Shown here piece after piece: positions 38,582-50,400 of a stretch of 64,000 nucleotides of DNA (position 1 is the first letter of the stretch; every line of letters starts with the position of its first letter). Source of the stretch: Tanytarsus gracilentus (lineage: Eukaryota > Arthropoda > Insecta > Diptera > Chironomidae); contig JAXRKN010000040.1 of assembly GCA_038502055.1 (NCBI GenBank), positions 2,728,001 through 2,792,000 on the forward strand. The letters are read 5' to 3'. The notes beneath the pieces were generated by a model, which saw only the letters and a program-made list of their open reading frames with translations, was not told where the DNA came from and did no database searches. Made by a program: the position numbers and the translations under genes.

Positions 38582-41207
38582 TAATTTATGTCTTTAGCGT
38601 GATCGTGTCCTTAAATACGAAGATATAGAATCCATCATCGTTTCTAAATCGGTGTAATTTAATGCCATTTCGGTAGCCTGAAGAGCAATTTCCTTTAGAT
38701 AAGAGCGTGTGCGAGAAAAAAATCATGTTCTTGCAAATGCTGATGTTTTACATTTTCATCGAATTTAGTCGACCTTTCTCTACTCTCGATTTTAGCAAAA
38801 ATAATTTCATTAAATGGCAGCATTTTGTTTTATCGATTTTCAATTTGTATTGATTTTATTAAAAGAATGAAAATTGATGGTCATTTTTTATGCTGTCTCG
38901 AGAGAAATTTTTTGCTGCAACCAAATTAGCAATCATCATTTTTTAAAGAACTAGAGTGAAAGAGGTTGTTGAATAGCATTGAATTTGCTTTTCGTCTCTC
39001 TCACATGTTCTGTTTTTAGAAATCAATATCCTAACACATAAATATCGAATTAAAAAATCGTTATAAAATTTTTCAATATCATGCAGATGAGACAACTCAT
39101 CCTCCTCCTTCTTTTTATGCTCATGTGTCAACATTATTTATTTATTGCCATCATACTCCTCCCACTCTTTCTCACACACAATATTTTCCGATTAATCAGC
39201 AAAATTTATGAATTGATGATAGAACAACTCATTTTACGAGTAGATGAAAATGTTAACAATCAATCATTTGGGATGCTCGCACAAAAAAAAACAAATTTAT
39301 GTCACAGAATGTGTAATGCAAATTTTTTTATGATCCTGCAGGAACTCTGCAACGTAGAATTTATGCTTTCATAAAATTTGATTTAGTCACATAAGTTTTG
39401 TTCGCAGAGTGTATGACTCGTATATAAACAAACACACACTCACGTTTTACGCACATACTACAACATTTTTTGACTGTGACAAATTTTAAAAATTTAGCAC
39501 GTCCTTTTGACATAAATTATCCTCGAATCTCCCACATACACGCGAGGATACAAAAAATATTCAGCGTGTGAGCGGAAGAGACGAAAAAACAGTTTCAGTT
39601 AACAGATAAAAAAATATATTGAATTTTCTCTCTAGATATAAAAAGAAAAAATGCTGTAAAACAGCCATAACTTTTGCATGTGTCCATAAATTTATTTTTT
39701 ATCAATGAAAAGAAAGCCTTTTGCGTGAAATTTTAAATTTCACTTATCATATACGAAAAGGACCCTTTTTGATAATGCTGTTATGTGTTTTTAGCTATTT
39801 TTGTGAACGAATGTTAATGTCGCTTTTTATCTAATCAGAATTGTGAAAAGCTTTTATTGAATAGTGACATTTTTTAAAGCCAGTTTGTGAACAAATCTTT
39901 GACGCTTTAATTTTATTTTTAAAGTGCACAAAAAAAATGGTGAGGAAAAAATATGAGCGCACATAAAATTTAATGTTTAACGATTTTTGGTTTTAGAAAA
40001 AAATGTTTTATAGACAGAATTGTGTTTGCAAATTTTTAAGCAGATTTAAATTTTTAAGCATTGAATTAAACACAAAACTGTTTCCGTTTACTCTCTTTCA
40101 AAAGCACGCAAACTCTGTATGTTTGTATTTAATCGAAATGAAATCATCAAAAGCCACAATCGAGAGCGAATATATTATAAATTTATTGAAACTCACTGAG
40201 ATGAACACCGATAAAAGCCAAAAATTGATTCAATCGAAAAGCACACACGTAAAACGCAATTTTTTTTGTATTGAAATACGCAATTACCATTGAAATGATA
40301 ACAAGTGCGGTAATGAATTTTTTATACATTGTATTTTGCCGTAAAATATTTACTTAATCATGATGTTAAACCCAACACAACGAAACAGACAAAAAAATTA
40401 TTCATGTTGAATTGGGGCAATGTTGATGATGATGGTTTGTCGTTCTTGACACCGTTTGACACTTTCGATGAAATCACAATAATATTTAATTATCTCATCT
40501 GATATTTCAACCTGTCTTCTCTCAATTATTTAGTGTCTGTTCAAAAATTAATTAATTTAAATTAAATTTTTGAGCAATAAATCCAACTTTAAATATTTGA
40601 AGGCAGTCAGTTTATCTCTCTGGTCTAATTCCTCATTTGTTCGTTAAAAATCGATGAAAGAATATAATCAATATAAGCTTCTTTATCTCAAGTTACACCA
40701 GTAATAACCTCTCATATTTAACACAGTTTATGCTATTATTTAACCTCAATATAACTTAACTCACTCAAGAGATACTCAACCACTCACAACAGCGAGAAGA
40801 GAATTCCAATAAATTATTCAAATTACCGATAACAATTTCCCTCTCAACCTTACACCCATCTTTTCAATCATTTCTTCTTTATCTTGCACGCCCAATTTTC
40901 TTTTCTTTTTCCTTTCTCATCCTCAAAGTACTTAACGTGACGTTGATGAGGAAAAAAGATATTTTTATGGCCTTCAAAGTCAATGTTAATGATTTTATCG
41001 GAAACGCAAATAATTTTCATTGAAATTTGTTGAAATGAGCGGAAGAGAAAATCTTTTTCTAAAGAGACACAATTCAATTAGGTGAAAATTTTATTGGAGG
41101 TCGATGAATAAAAAAATTGTGAATGAAAATCAATAAACGCCCTTGAATGTAAAATAAAACTTTATGGAGACAAATAAAAATTACATTATAAAATAAAAGT
41201 TCATTTG

Positions 41208-41213
41208 TTTATT
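41208..41213 (-). promoter_or_regulatory. Candidate poly(A) signal of the CUB-protein gene
   Basis: AATAAA on the minus strand, about 150 nt beyond the stop at 41363. A second one lies at 41090-41095. Choosing between them needs 3'-end reads. Confidence 0.3.
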
Positions 41214-41362
41214 GAGCGAAATGAATGTGAAAATTGGAGCCGGTGAAAGCATTCAATTACCCACAGGCATTAATTAATTTGCATTTCATTTTCATACCTG
41301 AAGTATACAAAAAAGAGCCTACAAGCCAATTAATTAAGGATAATTGGAAAAATTTCTGAGTA

Positions 41363-44300
41363 CTATCCGCTTGTGCAGGGCTGCTGAACATAATCAAGAC
41401 AAAAACCTCGATTTTCTATATCGATTGGTGCTTCAGTGCTGTCAGTGTGGAAATATAACCTAAATGGCCTAATGTTGCTCATAACTGTGCGCTCTTGTTG
41501 TGAAAATTCGGCATTAAAAGTTCCACCTGGTAAATAAAATAAAATTAATTCACGTCTTAATAATTAATTTAAAAATTACCGCATATTTTATCCTCGCAGG
41601 CTGTCATTGGAGGAACGCGATCTAAAATTTAAATTAAAAAATAATTTTAAACCCTCGTCAATAATTTTCTCATCCCAGCTGATGCTAATTAGCAAGTTAA
41701 CTTTAATGTAACACGAGAGACTGTAAAAACTTTGACGTCAAAAAGAGAAAAGTTTTTATGTGAGTGATGAGGATTTGAGCATTAGCGTCGGCGTCAGATG
41801 ATGGAAGTGAGAAAAACTTTAATTAGATAGTCAAAGTTTTTCTTCCCTTGCAGGGGTTTTAAACTTACCCACAACTTTCGCACAAGGTATCATAAGCCAA
41901 TCATTTAGACATGCATTCGTTTGACTCAAAACTCCACCGCCAATATTTGCTGGAAATGGAGAATTACTGTTGCCCGAAAGTGTAAACGAGCGACTTCGAT
42001 TTGACGGTCCCGAGGGATCGGAACACGCTGTGTACTGAACGCTGCAAAAATTCCTTTCCGTTCGAAGACAAATGCTATAATCTTGATTTGACAATTGACG
42101 GCCAGATGCGGGATCGAAGTTGAAACTTTTTATTCGTCCATTGACACCGGTATGATATTGTAGACAACCTTGATCCGCTTTAGCAATTGACGCACAGTGA
42201 ATCTGTGAAATGCGAATACGCCATGAACGAGGAAACTTCGGTCCACTCGTAATCGTTGTCAGAATTATGGGATTCGATTGACCTAAGCCTGCCTCTATGT
42301 ACACTGTTTTATAGTGACATAAATTATAAACGACATGCAGTGAGAGAGAGAGAAAATGGATTACAAACATTTTCCTTTTCAATGAACATTTTTCACTTTA
42401 CTGTGATCTCCATGCGAGATTCCGCACACGACTGGTGTTGTGCTGCCACCCGACACTAGAAACTGATCGGAATTACAAATGTGATTCGTTATGTCCGGAC
42501 CTTATAGAATAAATTGAAAACATAGACAGGAGAGAGAGCGAGGAAGGAAGGAAGGAGATGATGATCAATAACCATTTCAATTTCCCGTGCATGATGCACT
42601 ACATCGAAAAATGCTTACCAGCCAATGCAAACTGCTCAAAATCAAGACGAACTTGACAAATTTCAGGATGTATTTTGAGTATTGTCAGCTGACAACTTCC
42701 AGTACCATCCGTTGTCTCGGGATGATTTGGATTCACAAAATAAGTTCCATTTTCACGAGCAACACCACCGCAACTGGCTAGAAAATTAAATTTATTAAGA
42801 AATTCTCGTAATTTAATGATTTTTTGTAATTTTAGACTGGAATTTTAATTATGAAAGCATGCATCAGAGGAAAGGAAACCATCATAGGAAAAAATGCTTG
42901 AGGCCAACAACAGAGTGAACATGAGAAAGTTTAAATTTATGAGATTTTATACTAACCCATAAACACACAGCATATTCCATATCCTGAAAACGAGAGAGAG
43001 AAGGGGAGGGAAATGAGCTTTCATGAGCACAACATCAGGCAACATATAATTTATTCTCGAACATAGTAAGACACACACTGACCTCCCGCACATTGACCTC
43101 CAGCTATTCCACCTCGTAGTTGGCAGTCTGAAGCGGGCAGGCAATTACCAATCTCGCCTGAAGGCGCTGAACACTGTCCTTGATCCCACTTTACAAATGT
43201 GACTAGTGGCAAAACTGTTTATATGAGGGAAAAATAGAGTGAGTCATTACATTGTATGACGTAAATAGGAAGTGGTTAGGGATGGTGTGATCATATGAAA
43301 ATGAAGTCGTTTAACATAATGCGAATTTTATGCTCATATGGAGAGATTCACATGATAATGATGTGCCATGCATAGAATTACATGCACACACAACTGCCAT
43401 TGTCAGATTATGTAAACGCGTTGATTGTAGTTATGAAAAATCTCTCTTCTTTTTTGTTAACTTTTACATTCATCAAAAAGTGAAACTAGAGAAATGGAGG
43501 AAGTTGATTGCTTCAGCGTAATTATACATTTTAAGCTTTTGCTTTTCAAGAAGAGTGAAAATGTCCCAAAAATTTTAAATATTTAAACTCGTCAACCCTA
43601 AATTTTCTGTCAAAACATTTCAACAATCTGAAATATTTTCATTTTCTCTCCATCAGATTTAATGTCAAAATGCTATCAAGTGTAATGAAATTAATTTGTG
43701 CTGTAATATGACATTGCTATCAATTTCAGATTATCACTGCGAAGAGCGGAATTTTTGTGCGAGATGAAAAAATTGAATTTTCCTCATTCGCTTAATTCGA
43801 ATTTTCATTGCATATATTCAAGCTTTAATCGGATCTGTGATTAAACCACTCTAGTTGATTGCCGCTATATACAAAAATTTGCACTCAAAAGAGAGAAAAT
43901 ATTTCATTAATAAATGAGTGCTCGCATGAAGCACATATAGGAAGTGATTTAAATTATATATCAAGGGAAATTGCGTATGTGCTAATTATGGCATTTTGTA
44001 AACCAATGAGTTATGAATCGATTATTAAATAATTAATTAGTATCCAAAATAAACCTGCAATGAAAAATTACTCTTTTGATTTTGTTTAAAGTGAAAATTT
44101 ATTAAATATTTTTTAACTCATCAACTTCACTTTTTTCAACTCTGTAAATAACTTTAAAAAACGAGAAATAAATATTGCTAATTTTTGAGAGTAAATAATG
44201 TGCATTATGCAAGAAAGTTTTAATTAAAGTCAAACCTAGTTGCTGTGAAAATAATTTTCTCTCTCGTAATTAAAAGCTTTCCTTAAATATTTGAGAATGC

Positions 44301-45288
44301 TGCACAAACTACTTAATATTTCAATTTCTTACATTATATGAGCAATAAAAATAGAGAAAAACTTTTTCCTCATTTCATGGTGCTTGTGAAAGTTTGCTAA
44401 TTTTTTTTTCAAAAACTTTTTTTCTACCCTTTTTTAGCTTGACTTGCAGATAAGGGTTGAAGCTATCAATTCTGTGTTGAAACCACTCACACACTGACAC
44501 ACATAAATATTTGCTTAAAGTTTCAAGTCCTTTTTTGCACCTTTTTTGTCACTCTCAACTTGGACTCTTGTCACTTTTAATCGTTTACCCTTTACTTATG
44601 CAAATAGTAACCTTTTTTCAGGAAATTTTCAAACACTTCCATTTAATTAATTCCTCGAAATTCGAGTGTTCAAATAGATGTGAGGCGACTTAATGAAGAC
44701 AATTTAAAACATTTAAATGAAGTTATAAAATAAGAATAAGTTTCTATAAATTTCATGTTTAAGCTTCATTAATTTTTCTAACAAGAAAATTGTTAAATTT
44801 TCAAAACTTTATCGATAGTAATTTGCATACTAATTAGATAATTTTTCCGTTTATGTAGATAAATTATAAAACTTTATATCACACACATAATAAATGCAAA
44901 AGCTTTAAGTACACGTCAAATATTGTTCACCACAGTGATGATGACAAATGATGATGATAATCTGTTATTAAGAATTCATACACAATGAGTCGAGTCGATT
45001 CTATTCAGACACTCAATTGCATCACATCACTCACATATTTGTGCGTGAAATGGCAGTCATTCATCATTATCATGTTGAAGCGGAAAAAAAGTGATGAATT
45101 TCTAGTTTGCAAGGTGCTGAAAATAATGATGCTGTGATAAATGACTCACATCGACTATCTCGTTTATTCACATCGGAAAATGGTTGACTAAATCTCCGAA
45201 AAACATTTCTAAAGTTTGACGCTATCTCACAGGACACGAAGGCATGCTGTGCACAAAACACTATCATTATCAAAGTTTTTATCAGCAT
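41363..45288 (-). CDS. Secreted CUB-domain protein (spliced, complete, 398 aa)
   Basis: Exons in transcript order: 45288-45150, 43214-43083, 42983-42957, 42777-42619, 42500-42402, 42303-41869, 41621-41580, 41526-41363; phases agree at every join. Residues 1-20 are a signal peptide (MLIKTLIMIVFCAQHAFVSC). A Cys-rich module follows (GQCSAPSGEIGNC, ASDCQLRGGIAGGQCAGGYG, ICCVF). A first CUB-like region starts SCGGVARENGTYFVNPNHP and contains ICQVRLDFEQFALAGPD and CNSDQFLVSGG. A second beta-sandwich half has RSWRIRISQIHC and GCLQYHTGVNGRIKSFNFD. The C-terminus reads CEDKICGGTFNAEFS ... PFRLYFHTDS ... GFCLDYVQQPC and ends SG. This is the layout of a widespread insect family of secreted CUB proteins with no enzyme domain; no protease triad is present. 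The ligand is unknown. The 27-nt and 42-nt exons are easily missed: without the 42-nt exon the protein loses DRVPPMTACEDKIC. Confidence 0.9.
43215..45149. other. First intron of the CUB gene
   Basis: Runs from donor GTGAGT (after codon SR plus one base) to an acceptor at 43215. A second possible acceptor (CCACTAG) at 43203 would keep the frame and drop four residues. No other feature seen. Confidence 0.6.
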
Positions 45289-45346
45289 TTTCACTTTTCA
45301 CGTTGCAGCTCTCTCACTATGGTAGTAGTTTTTTTGTATAAGTTTT

Positions 45347-45354
45347 CTTTTATA
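45347..45354 (-). promoter_or_regulatory. TATA box of the CUB-protein gene
   Basis: TATAAAAG reads on the minus strand 59 nt before the chosen ATG (45288). Transcription would start near 45320, giving a 5' leader of about 30 nt. This supports that ATG over the in-frame GTG two codons earlier. Confidence 0.5.
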
Positions 45355-45885
45355 AAAAAATTCAATTCGTGTCGCTATTTAAATTTTTCTTCTCATCTCT
45401 TTTAATGGAATTTTTTCTTTCACTCCTTTTTTTCGTGTTGCTCGTTAGCAATCCTTTTTATGCTCTTTTATGTTAATGCAACATGCGACTCTTTTTTTAT
45501 TCTACTTTATTATCCGCTTAAAGCACCTGTTGATAGTACGACTAACTGAAATCAAATAGTTTTTGTGACAGATCTCGCTCATGAATTTATAATGTTTCGC
45601 TACATTTTCTATTTCCCTCTTTTTGCGTAACACCACTCTTTCCATTCATCTACACGCGCGGCTTTATTGTAAAGCACCGTGCATTCATGCGTCGTTTATC
45701 ATCCACAGAGTACAGAACTAAAAAAATTTATTTGTCACATAGTAAAAAAATGCTTGTTTAAAATGAAAATTTGTGTTGAGCGTTGGTGTAAAAGTGATTC
45801 ATGACATTGCACCATGAATTAAACTTTTTATTCTGAACTTAGTGCTTGGATTTCTTCTAGATTTTCTGCAGAAAATATAAGTATA

Positions 45886-46119
45886 AAATTCCCAACTCCT
45901 GGGAAATTCCCAACTCCTGGGAAATTCCCAACACCTGGGAAATTCCCAAAACCTGGGAAATTCCCAACTCCTGGGAAATTCCCAACACCTGGGAAATTCC
46001 CAACTCCTGGGAAATTCCCAACACCTGGGAAATTCCCAACTCCTGGGAAATTCCCAACTCCTGGGAAATTCCCAACACCTGGGAAATTCCCAACACCTGG
46101 GAAATTCCCAACTCTTTGG
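45886..46119. repeat. 18-bp tandem array of palindromic GGGAAATTCCC motifs
   Basis: Twelve perfect GGGAAATTCCC units recur every 18 bp from 45901 to 46109, separated by AAC(A/T)CCT-type spacers, with a partial unit at each end (45886 and 46117). Only the spacer varies: two main forms, AACTCCT and AACACCT, plus one AAAACCT and one AACTCTT. The core is an 11-bp palindrome that fits the Rel/NF-kappaB consensus GGGRNWYYCC on both strands. It lies about 0.58-0.8 kb upstream of the CUB gene start and more than 1 kb beyond the Fhos 3' end. The open frame through it (GISQVLGISQELG) is a by-product of the 18-bp period. Confidence 0.9.
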
Positions 46120-47248
46120 GTAATTTTTAAATTTATGCCGTCATTAAGTCATGCACACCCTAAATAACAAAAATCTTTTCAGTATACTGCACTGCAGTAA
46201 ATTATTTGTTACTTGAACAATTTTTCCCACTCTTCATCTCAAACATAACATTACATAATCATGTAGAATTTCAATTACATCTTGCGTGAAAATTGAGCAT
46301 GAAAGTGTAACATTAAGTCACAAAACAATTGTATTATCAGCACTAACATTTCTTTTTTCTTTCTCTCTCGACGCTTTTATGTTTAATTAACTGATGATAA
46401 TGACGACATGGTGTGTTGGTCGCAAAAATTTCTGTATTATCAACGGAAAAATAAACTAAATGCCTTATGCTAACAGAGCAATGAGAGAAAACATTTTCAC
46501 GGTTCGTAATGCGATCTGAGGAATTTAATAAAAATTTCTATCCACGATTAATTTTAATTTGTCGAAAAATTTAATTATTTGTGTTTTGGAAACTAATCAA
46601 GCTTTTTGAGATTTTGTGCATAAATTATTGATTTTATCCTTCCATCCGGGAAATAATGAAATTCGCAAACAAATTAATGCACCGATGTTCAATTTAAAAC
46701 TAACGTCCAAAGGCAAATATTTGCAATAATGTGTATGTGTATGACTCTATCAGAGTCAAATTGTCAATTTTATCAACGAGAGAATTAGAGCGGAGAAAAT
46801 ATTGCACAAACGACGCGCACAAAATTGTAATTGACACATTGATGGTTTAAAAGTTAATCGTTCATGTCTGCTTCACTTAACGTGTGTGTGTAACATAATA
46901 TCAACACTTTTTTATCGCTGATGGCATCAGCTGAAAAAACTTATAAAGATTGAAAATGCAAATGCGAATTTTTCAACGTCATAAAACTTTTTTTTTATTA
47001 AATTTCGAAAGAGTGATGGAAACATTTTTTTAATAAATTTGACATCGATTTTCATCTAATAGTATCACATCTACTTTTTTCAACTTATTCATTACAGAGA
47101 GGAAAATTAAATTATGCGAGATAGAAGAGTGAAAAATTTCAAGCGCAACGAGCAACTTTTTCTTCTTCTCTAGAACACTTGAAAATTAATTCTCATCCAC
47201 AAATAATTTTCCGTTTTATGCAAAAAAAAATTCAATATCAATTGAACT

Positions 47249-47254
47249 TTTATT
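47249..47254 (-). promoter_or_regulatory. Fhos: Candidate poly(A) signal of Fhos
   Basis: AATAAA on the minus strand about 240 nt beyond the stop at 47496. Chance occurrence is likely enough in this AT-rich DNA that this is only a suggestion. Confidence 0.25.
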
Positions 47255-47495
47255 CTGCTGTGCAATCGTAATGTCTTGCTCTCTCCGCTTACTCGCTCCA
47301 TGTCGCGATGACAATGGACGTAATGGAAAAAGTTTCACATTGCCATTTACTTTGTCGCTGATTCTTCTAGCTCTCTGAAAATCTTTTAAGTTGTTTTTCA
47401 TTTAAGTTAAATTAAATTGATTTGGAAATAAAAGGAAACAAAAAAATTCGTTATGGTATGAAAAAGCAATAAACAAAAACTAAATGGTGATATTT

Positions 47496-50400
47496 TTAAT
47501 ATCCTTGAATTAATTGTTGTATGTGATGTTTTTCTTCTTCCGTCAATCCGTTCCTCAAGGTACGTCGTACTGTGGCGAGAGAGAAAAAAGATAAATTAGT
47601 TTGAGGATATTAGAAATTGAGAATGACAAACAAAAGCAATTAATGACAAATTGAGAACCTTTTTCTGTGCTAAAACTCACTGAGTTAGTAATAATTAATT
47701 GAGACATTTAGTAGAAAATTAATGAGAGAAAAATAAAATTGTGATCTTAGTTCAAGATATTAGTGATTTATTGGTTTGAAAATACCGAGTGCGTCACACC
47801 CATCTTCCTGATCTATAAATTGTTGAGATTAATTAAATCCTTAGTGGCGTGAGGCATTCATTATCTCGAGCACGTCTTGATGTTAATTGAAAAAGCTTCA
47901 AAAGCTTTTCATGAAACTTTGGTTGCATAAATTTAAGGGGAATATTTTTAAATCCACATAAAACATCAACCCATTAAAGCAATCTCGAAAAGCATTAAAT
48001 CACGTTATTTTTATTAGTTTCAATAAAATCTGCTAAAAAGGCAACCAACACCACCTCAATTATGCTCTAAACTGGAGAAGGAGATCTCTGTGCTGCAAAA
48101 CCTTCCCTCGTTCTCGATCTTTTGACTGCAATATAATTAAACAACCATCACCAAAGAGAAAGGAAAATTTTATGACAAGAGAGAGAGAAAATAAATAAAA
48201 AGGAAAAAAGTTTAAAAAGGGGGAAGTGAGAGAAAGTAATTAAAAATGTTTTAAATTCTTACACGACTTTCTGTCAGCATTTCTCGTTCGTTTCCTCTCA
48301 CGTTGAACAGGTCTTGGATTTGCTGTTTTTGTTGCTGTCTTAACGAGCGATTCCAAGATTTCATCGTCTCCATCTGTGAAGCTTTCATCGCGAGCAGGAA
48401 CACTGGGAGATCGGAAAGTTTCGGGACGTCGTCGTCGAAAAGTAAAAGTTCCATTAATATCTGCGGTTTCAGGACCATCCGTCACAGTACTTCCCAGCAA
48501 TTGTCTGCATGCGAGAAAATAGGAAAAAGTTTTTTGTGTGCAATTAAAATGCAAATTAAATTAAAAAGTTTTATGGAAGTTCTTTTTAATGATTCAAGTG
48601 GGTGGTGAGATTAAAGTGGCAATTTAAAGCTTCTGCAAGGGTTTAGTTGACATTTTAATTACTTTTACTGAAACTCACCTCAATTCTGCATCCTTTGACG
48701 ATTCTTCTTTGTTGCTACTGATACTGCTCACATTTCCATTCTTGAACTTTGCCACATCAATAATTAATTTTCCACGCGTCTTATTGCGTTCTCGATGGTT
48801 GGCTTTCTTTTCAATTTGTTGATGTACACGTTCACGTGTTGTGCGATATTCGAGAGCAAATTCTGACAAAATGCGACAAAATTCGTTGGGCCGTGACTCG
48901 GAGATGCTATGTGGTGGAACGCCGAGCCAAAGAAGAAATTTGTGATACCTGAATAGACACGGAGAGAGAAAAAATCTCATTAAATTCAATTACATGTGAG
49001 TCAAATTGACATAAAATACCGATTGATAACACGCCTGTGAACAACATCGAGAATGATAATCCGCTCAGCGCAATCGGCCAGAAAATCAATCAATTTTTGT
49101 TTGAGTTGCGGTGCTGTGTCATGTTTGCTGATCAATTTCAATCGGTCCCATGATGCTTTACACTCAGTCTCTAAGTACTTTATATTGTGAGCTAATTCAG
49201 TAAAATCTGCTTTTGAGGCACGCGTGATGGGTCCAATTTCTGAGTAAAGGTCCGTTGTATTGGGTGAAGTTTCCATTACCATGTGACATAAGTGATGTAG
49301 TAGTGAATGTTTATGAACGGTGTCCTTAACTTCAGGTACTTTGGCTAAGTACTCAATTTGAAAGCCTTTTACGGCTTGTCCATTGAGGAAGCAGCCGATG
49401 GAGAGGAGAGTTGAGAGAATGCATTTAAATGTTAAATTAGACTTGAGCAATTCTATGCCCTGCTTCAAGTCCATCACTGGTTCTGCAATTTCTTTCTCGA
49501 TATTCTCAAAGTCGAGCTTAAATGCCCACAGCTTTAGTCTTGCTGATAATTCAGAGATCGATGAAAGTGTTAGAAGGAACTGTTCCGCGCTTCCGAGCGG
49601 TAACTCGGGACTCAACATTTGAGCCTCTTGAATCTTGCCTCGCTCTTCGTCTGTTGGCAGCATGTTGAGAAGTTTCTCTATGCCCTCGCGAGTAACCACA
49701 GTCGAATCCATTTTCAAAATTGCTGCCTTAATAGCCCTCGGAGGTGGTAACTTGGTCATTGCAATGTTAATTGCATTCGATCGCTTATGATCCAATACAA
49801 TTATCTCTTTGCTCTTGTTCAGCTCTTGCTGTTTCTATAAATCCGTATTTTTTAAGCGTTTACCGTAATGCCATCCAAAGTTTAATTCAAGGAGATAATC
49901 GTTGGGTGCGAGATTGAAAAAGGAAATAGAGAAAGAGAATAAAAATTGCATCATTAGCATAACGACAGGAGAAAATGAATTTAAACTCATAAACATTAAC
50001 ACAAATGACCATCAGATCGCGTCTAGCACACAAGTTTGCTGTTGCTGCTATTTGTTTAATGTTGTTTTTAGAATATGGGTAGCTTCATGCTATTTTATAT
50101 TAAGTGTATGTCTAAATGTGTTTTTTGTTGTTCAGATGATGCGGGAAAATTCACACAAAAAACATTAAGTAATGAAATTTAATTAACTCATAGAACTACA
50201 ATTGATTCTAATCCACAAACAAATTATTTATGGAGTGTGTGGAAGTTAGTTATAAAACTACAAAGTAAAGTTGGGTGTGCTTGTTATTTATTGTTTGGAT
50301 GTTTTGGGCAAAAAGGAGTGACTTCAGTATCAACAACGAGGAAATTTGTCTGGCAGAGAATTTATTGGAAATTAATTAGAAAAAAGTGTCAAACCACATG

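Larger units (their letters stand above)
38415..41362. other. Convergent intergenic region between stomatin B and the CUB gene
   Basis: Must hold the 3' UTRs of both genes. It is very AT-rich, and the ORFs at about 39081, 40003 and 40868 have no recognisable domain and no splice support. Nothing else seen. Confidence 0.6.

Noticed and set aside
41831..41868. Unspliced C-terminus of the CUB ORF (GKFKTPAREEKL)
   Set aside because: Reads past a good GTAAGT donor at 41868; splicing to 41621 restores the family sequence.
45857..46111. 84-codon ORF of repeating GISQVLGISQELG
   Set aside because: By-product of the 18-bp array (18 is a multiple of 3); the DNA palindrome, not the peptide, is the conserved unit.
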